Origin: Deltaproteobacteria bacterium
Lineage (GTDB): Bacteria > UBA10199 > DSSB01
Direction: 5' to 3'
Assembly (NCBI GenBank): GCA_020440745.1
Contig: JAGRNM010000024.1
Location: 1-7,309, forward strand
DNA length: 7,309 nt
The translations under genes and the position numbers were made by a program. Under the pieces are notes generated by a model. It searched no databases and had not been told where the DNA came from. It was given only the letters and a program-made list of their open reading frames with translations. Below, piece by piece: positions 5,755 to 7,309 of this stretch (its first letter is position 1; every line of letters starts with the position of its first letter).

Positions 5755-6753
5755 ATGATTATAGGACTTACCGGAAAAAACGCCTCAGGCAAAGGAGAAG
5801 TTGCCCAAGTTTTACAGGAGGGTGGTTTTTATTACTTAAGCTTATCGGACATGCTCAGGGAGACGGCAAAAGAGAGGGGTTTAGAACAAACAAGAGACAA
5901 TTTAATTAAACTAGGTCGAGAGTTAAGAGAGGCCCATGGGGGAGGGTGCTTGGCCTTAAAGGCTTTAGAAAAAATTGAAGTAGATAAAAATTATATCGTT
6001 GATTCTATTCGTAACCCCAGAGAAGTAGAAGTTTTAAGGCAGCGTCCTAATTTTAATTTAGTCAATGTAGTCTCGGAGGCTAGTTTGAGATTTGAGCGCA
6101 TGAAAGCCCGAGCCCGTCCCGGCGATCCCAAAAACTACGATGATTTTTTAAAGCTAGAAAACCAAGAAGCTGTCAGTACCAACCCCCATGCTCAACAGAT
6201 GGAAGCCACTGCCAGCTTAGCCGATGTTAATCTAGAAAATAACGGTAGCTTAGAAGACCTAAAAGAAAGCGTTAAAGAACTAATCCGCGCTTTAAGTAAA
6301 AAAAAAGCCCGCCCCAGTTGGGATGAGTATTTCTTAAACATCGCACGGGTGGTGGCCTTGCGTAGCAATTGTATGAAGCGCAAAGTAGCGGCGGTGATTG
6401 TGCGAGACAAACGCATTATCTCCACCGGCTACAATGGTACTCCACGGGGAGTCACCAACTGCAACGAAGGCGGCTGCCCTCGTTGTAACGCCTTTGTAAA
6501 ATCCGGTGAAAATTTGGGGGAGTGTTATTGTTCCCACGCTGAAGAAAACGCCATTGTGCAGGCTGCCTATCACGGAGTGAGTCTTAAAGACTCGACCATC
6601 TACACGACTTTTTCTCCCTGTTTGATTTGTACTAAGATGATCCTTAACAGCGGTATTAAAGAGGTGGTTTATAATGAGGCCTATCCCTTAGCGGGAGAAG
6701 CTTTGGGACTTTTAAAAGAGGCGGGCGTGGGGTTGAAGAAGGTGGTGTTTTGA
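5755..6753 (+). CDS. Fusion of P-loop nucleotide-kinase-like domain and dCMP deaminase
   Basis: The C-terminal half is a zinc deoxycytidylate deaminase, converting dCMP to dUMP for dTTP synthesis. It begins at RPSWDEYFLNIA (186-197) and has STGYNGTPRG (223-232), the zinc and catalytic motif HAEENAI (261-267; His261 ligand, Glu263 proton carrier) and PCLIC (288-292; Cys289 and Cys292 ligands). Further cysteines at 236, 241, 244, 257 and 259 may form a structural zinc site. The N-terminal half (1-180) resembles dephospho-CoA/adenylate-type kinases: Walker A GKNASGKG (7-14) and DSIRNPREVEVLR (83-95). Gly14 replaces the usual Ser/Thr after the lysine. Single-domain dCMP deaminases are about 150-190 residues, so 332 reflects the fusion. 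Yeast Dcd1 and the phage-defence deaminase AvcD also carry P-loop N-terminal domains, to my knowledge. Housekeeping dUMP supply is the simpler reading; nothing nearby points to defence. Confidence 0.88.
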   Translation: MIIGLTGKNASGKGEVAQVLQEGGFYYLSLSDMLRETAKERGLEQTRDNLIKLGRELREAHGGGCLALKALEKIEVDKNYIVDSIRNPREVEVLRQRPNFNLVNVVSEASLRFERMKARARPGDPKNYDDFLKLENQEAVSTNPHAQQMEATASLADVNLENNGSLEDLKESVKELIRALSKKKARPSWDEYFLNIARVVALRSNCMKRKVAAVIVRDKRIISTGYNGTPRGVTNCNEGGCPRCNAFVKSGENLGECYCSHAEENAIVQAAYHGVSLKDSTIYTTFSPCLICTKMILNSGIKEVVYNEAYPLAGEALGLLKEAGVGLKKVVF

Positions 6754-6820
6754 GTGAGTTCTTGTTTTTTCTTTGTTACAGTTTTTAAAAAGGAAAAACT
6801 CCGACTAAAAAACTAAAAGC

Positions 6821-6847
6821 AAAAAAATAAGTCTTTATTATTAAAGA
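6821..6847 (-). terminator. Weak intrinsic-terminator-like hairpin after the right-edge gene
   Basis: Read on the minus strand, TCTTTA (6847-6842), a 4-nt loop and TAAAGA (6837-6832) can pair as six base pairs, followed by TTATTTTTTT (complement of 6821-6830). It lies just past the stop at 6854. The stem has a single G-C pair, so it is weak. No equivalent was found for the plus-strand deaminase gene. Confidence 0.3.
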
Positions 6848-6853
6848 AATCAT

Positions 6854-7309
6854 TTAATGCCCCGGCAGTTTGGGCAAAGTTTGGCCGCTTTCTAGTTTGC
6901 TTAAGATTGTTTCCAGCTCTTGCGTTTCCCAGTCCATATTTAAACCTACGGCCTTGGCCCCGTCTAAGAGGCTAATGAGTATTAAAAGGAGTTCTAAGGC
7001 TTCTTTGCGTCTATCTTCTTCGGCGGCTAGGTGTTGTAGTTTTAAATAAAGCTGGTGAAAGTCTTGCATGCAATAGACGGGATTGGGCAAGGGTAGGGGA
7101 CCGGTTGCGCTAAAATCTGGAGCAAAGGCAAGGCCTTGGTCGCAAAGGACTAGTTGGGGCCCGTGGCTTAGGGCTAAGACTAGATAAGTTTGTAGAGGGT
7201 GGAGGCTATTGTTTTTTTCTTCAAGAGCTTCAAGCTCTTGAAGTTTTAATTTTAATAATTTGCCTGAGTAGGTTTCTTTAATTTCTAGATTTTTGCCCTT
7301 TTCCTCATA
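6854..7309 (-). CDS. Hypothetical protein, 5' end beyond window
   Basis: I do not recognise this protein. The frame is open from the right edge to TAA at 6854, giving 151 visible residues with the true start outside the window. The TTG at 7090 could start a 78-residue version, but the uninterrupted upstream frame with similar codon use argues against this. The visible part begins with a charged, heptad-like helix (LLKLKLQELEALEEKNN, visible residues 18-34). It continues through a compact hydrophobic segment (TYLVLALSHGPQLVLCDQG) and a proline-rich turn (TGPLPLPNPVYCM). It ends in two more helices (LKLQHLAAEEDRRKEALELLLILISLLDG, then WETQELETILSKLES). There is no membrane-length segment of clear quality. 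The gene converges on the kinase-deaminase gene with 100 nt between. A soluble, mostly helical cytosolic protein is the most I can say. Confidence 0.65.
   Translation of the reverse strand, partial: YEEKGKNLEIKETYSGKLLKLKLQELEALEEKNNSLHPLQTYLVLALSHGPQLVLCDQGLAFAPDFSATGPLPLPNPVYCMQDFHQLYLKLQHLAAEEDRRKEALELLLILISLLDGAKAVGLNMDWETQELETILSKLESGQTLPKLPGH
7219..7243. repeat. Perfect 12-bp inverted repeat inside the right-edge gene
   Basis: The arms CTTCAAGAGCTT (7219-7230) and AAGCTCTTGAAG (7232-7243) are exact reverse complements around one base (7231). A realistic hairpin has a 10-bp stem and a 5-nt loop. On the plus strand it is followed by TTTTAATTTT, like an intrinsic terminator; on the minus strand by a run of seven A. 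In the minus-strand frame it encodes LQELEALE of the predicted helix. Confidence 0.7.

Noticed and set aside
5755..6753. A complete AvcID-type toxin-antitoxin system.
   Set aside because: AvcD is controlled by an RNA encoded just upstream; only 52 nt separate this gene from its divergent neighbour and no structured RNA is apparent.
6780..6800. A 7-bp inverted repeat (AGTTTTT/AAAAACT) as terminator of the kinase-deaminase gene.
   Set aside because: The stem is nearly all A-T and no T run follows it on the plus strand.

Overview
This 7.3 kb window looks like chromosomal DNA from a moderately AT-rich Gram-negative bacterium. The evidence is a lipobox lipoprotein, two proteins with Sec signal peptides, and peptidoglycan genes. 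I cannot name the species. A delta/Bdellovibrio-like proteobacterium would fit, but that is a guess from protein style, not a match. No tRNA, rRNA, insertion sequence, CRISPR array, integrase or phage gene is visible, and the gene content reads as housekeeping and cell envelope rather than a defence island.

Left part (1-2114): a minus-strand gene runs off the left edge and encodes a lipoprotein of the NPP-type alkaline phosphatase superfamily (586 codons visible). It is divergent from a small plus-strand DUF971 gene (1812-2114).

Middle (2240-5702): a minus-strand GH171/NamZ-type (DUF1343) exo-N-acetylmuramidase lacking a signal peptide is divergent from a small exported Tyr/Asn/Ser/Gly-rich protein (3513-3956). 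That gene converges, with only 10 nt between them, on a two-gene minus-strand unit: a periplasmic M15/DUF882-type zinc peptidase (4800-5702) followed 17 nt later by uppP (3967-4782), the undecaprenyl-diphosphate phosphatase. NamZ, UppP and the M15-like protein all concern peptidoglycan building, trimming or recycling, so this stretch is probably a loose cell-wall neighbourhood.

Right part (5755-7309): a plus-strand gene encodes a two-domain protein, an N-terminal P-loop kinase-like domain fused to a C-terminal zinc dCMP deaminase. Its simplest role is dUMP supply for dTTP synthesis, but the layout also resembles the nucleotide-depleting phage-defence deaminase AvcD, so it is the most interesting item here. 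It converges on an unrecognised minus-strand gene whose 5' end lies beyond the right edge and which contains a perfect 12-bp inverted repeat.

Gene starts are mixed: three have recognisable Shine-Dalgarno sequences, while four (phosphatase, DUF971, namZ, uppP) have none I can see.
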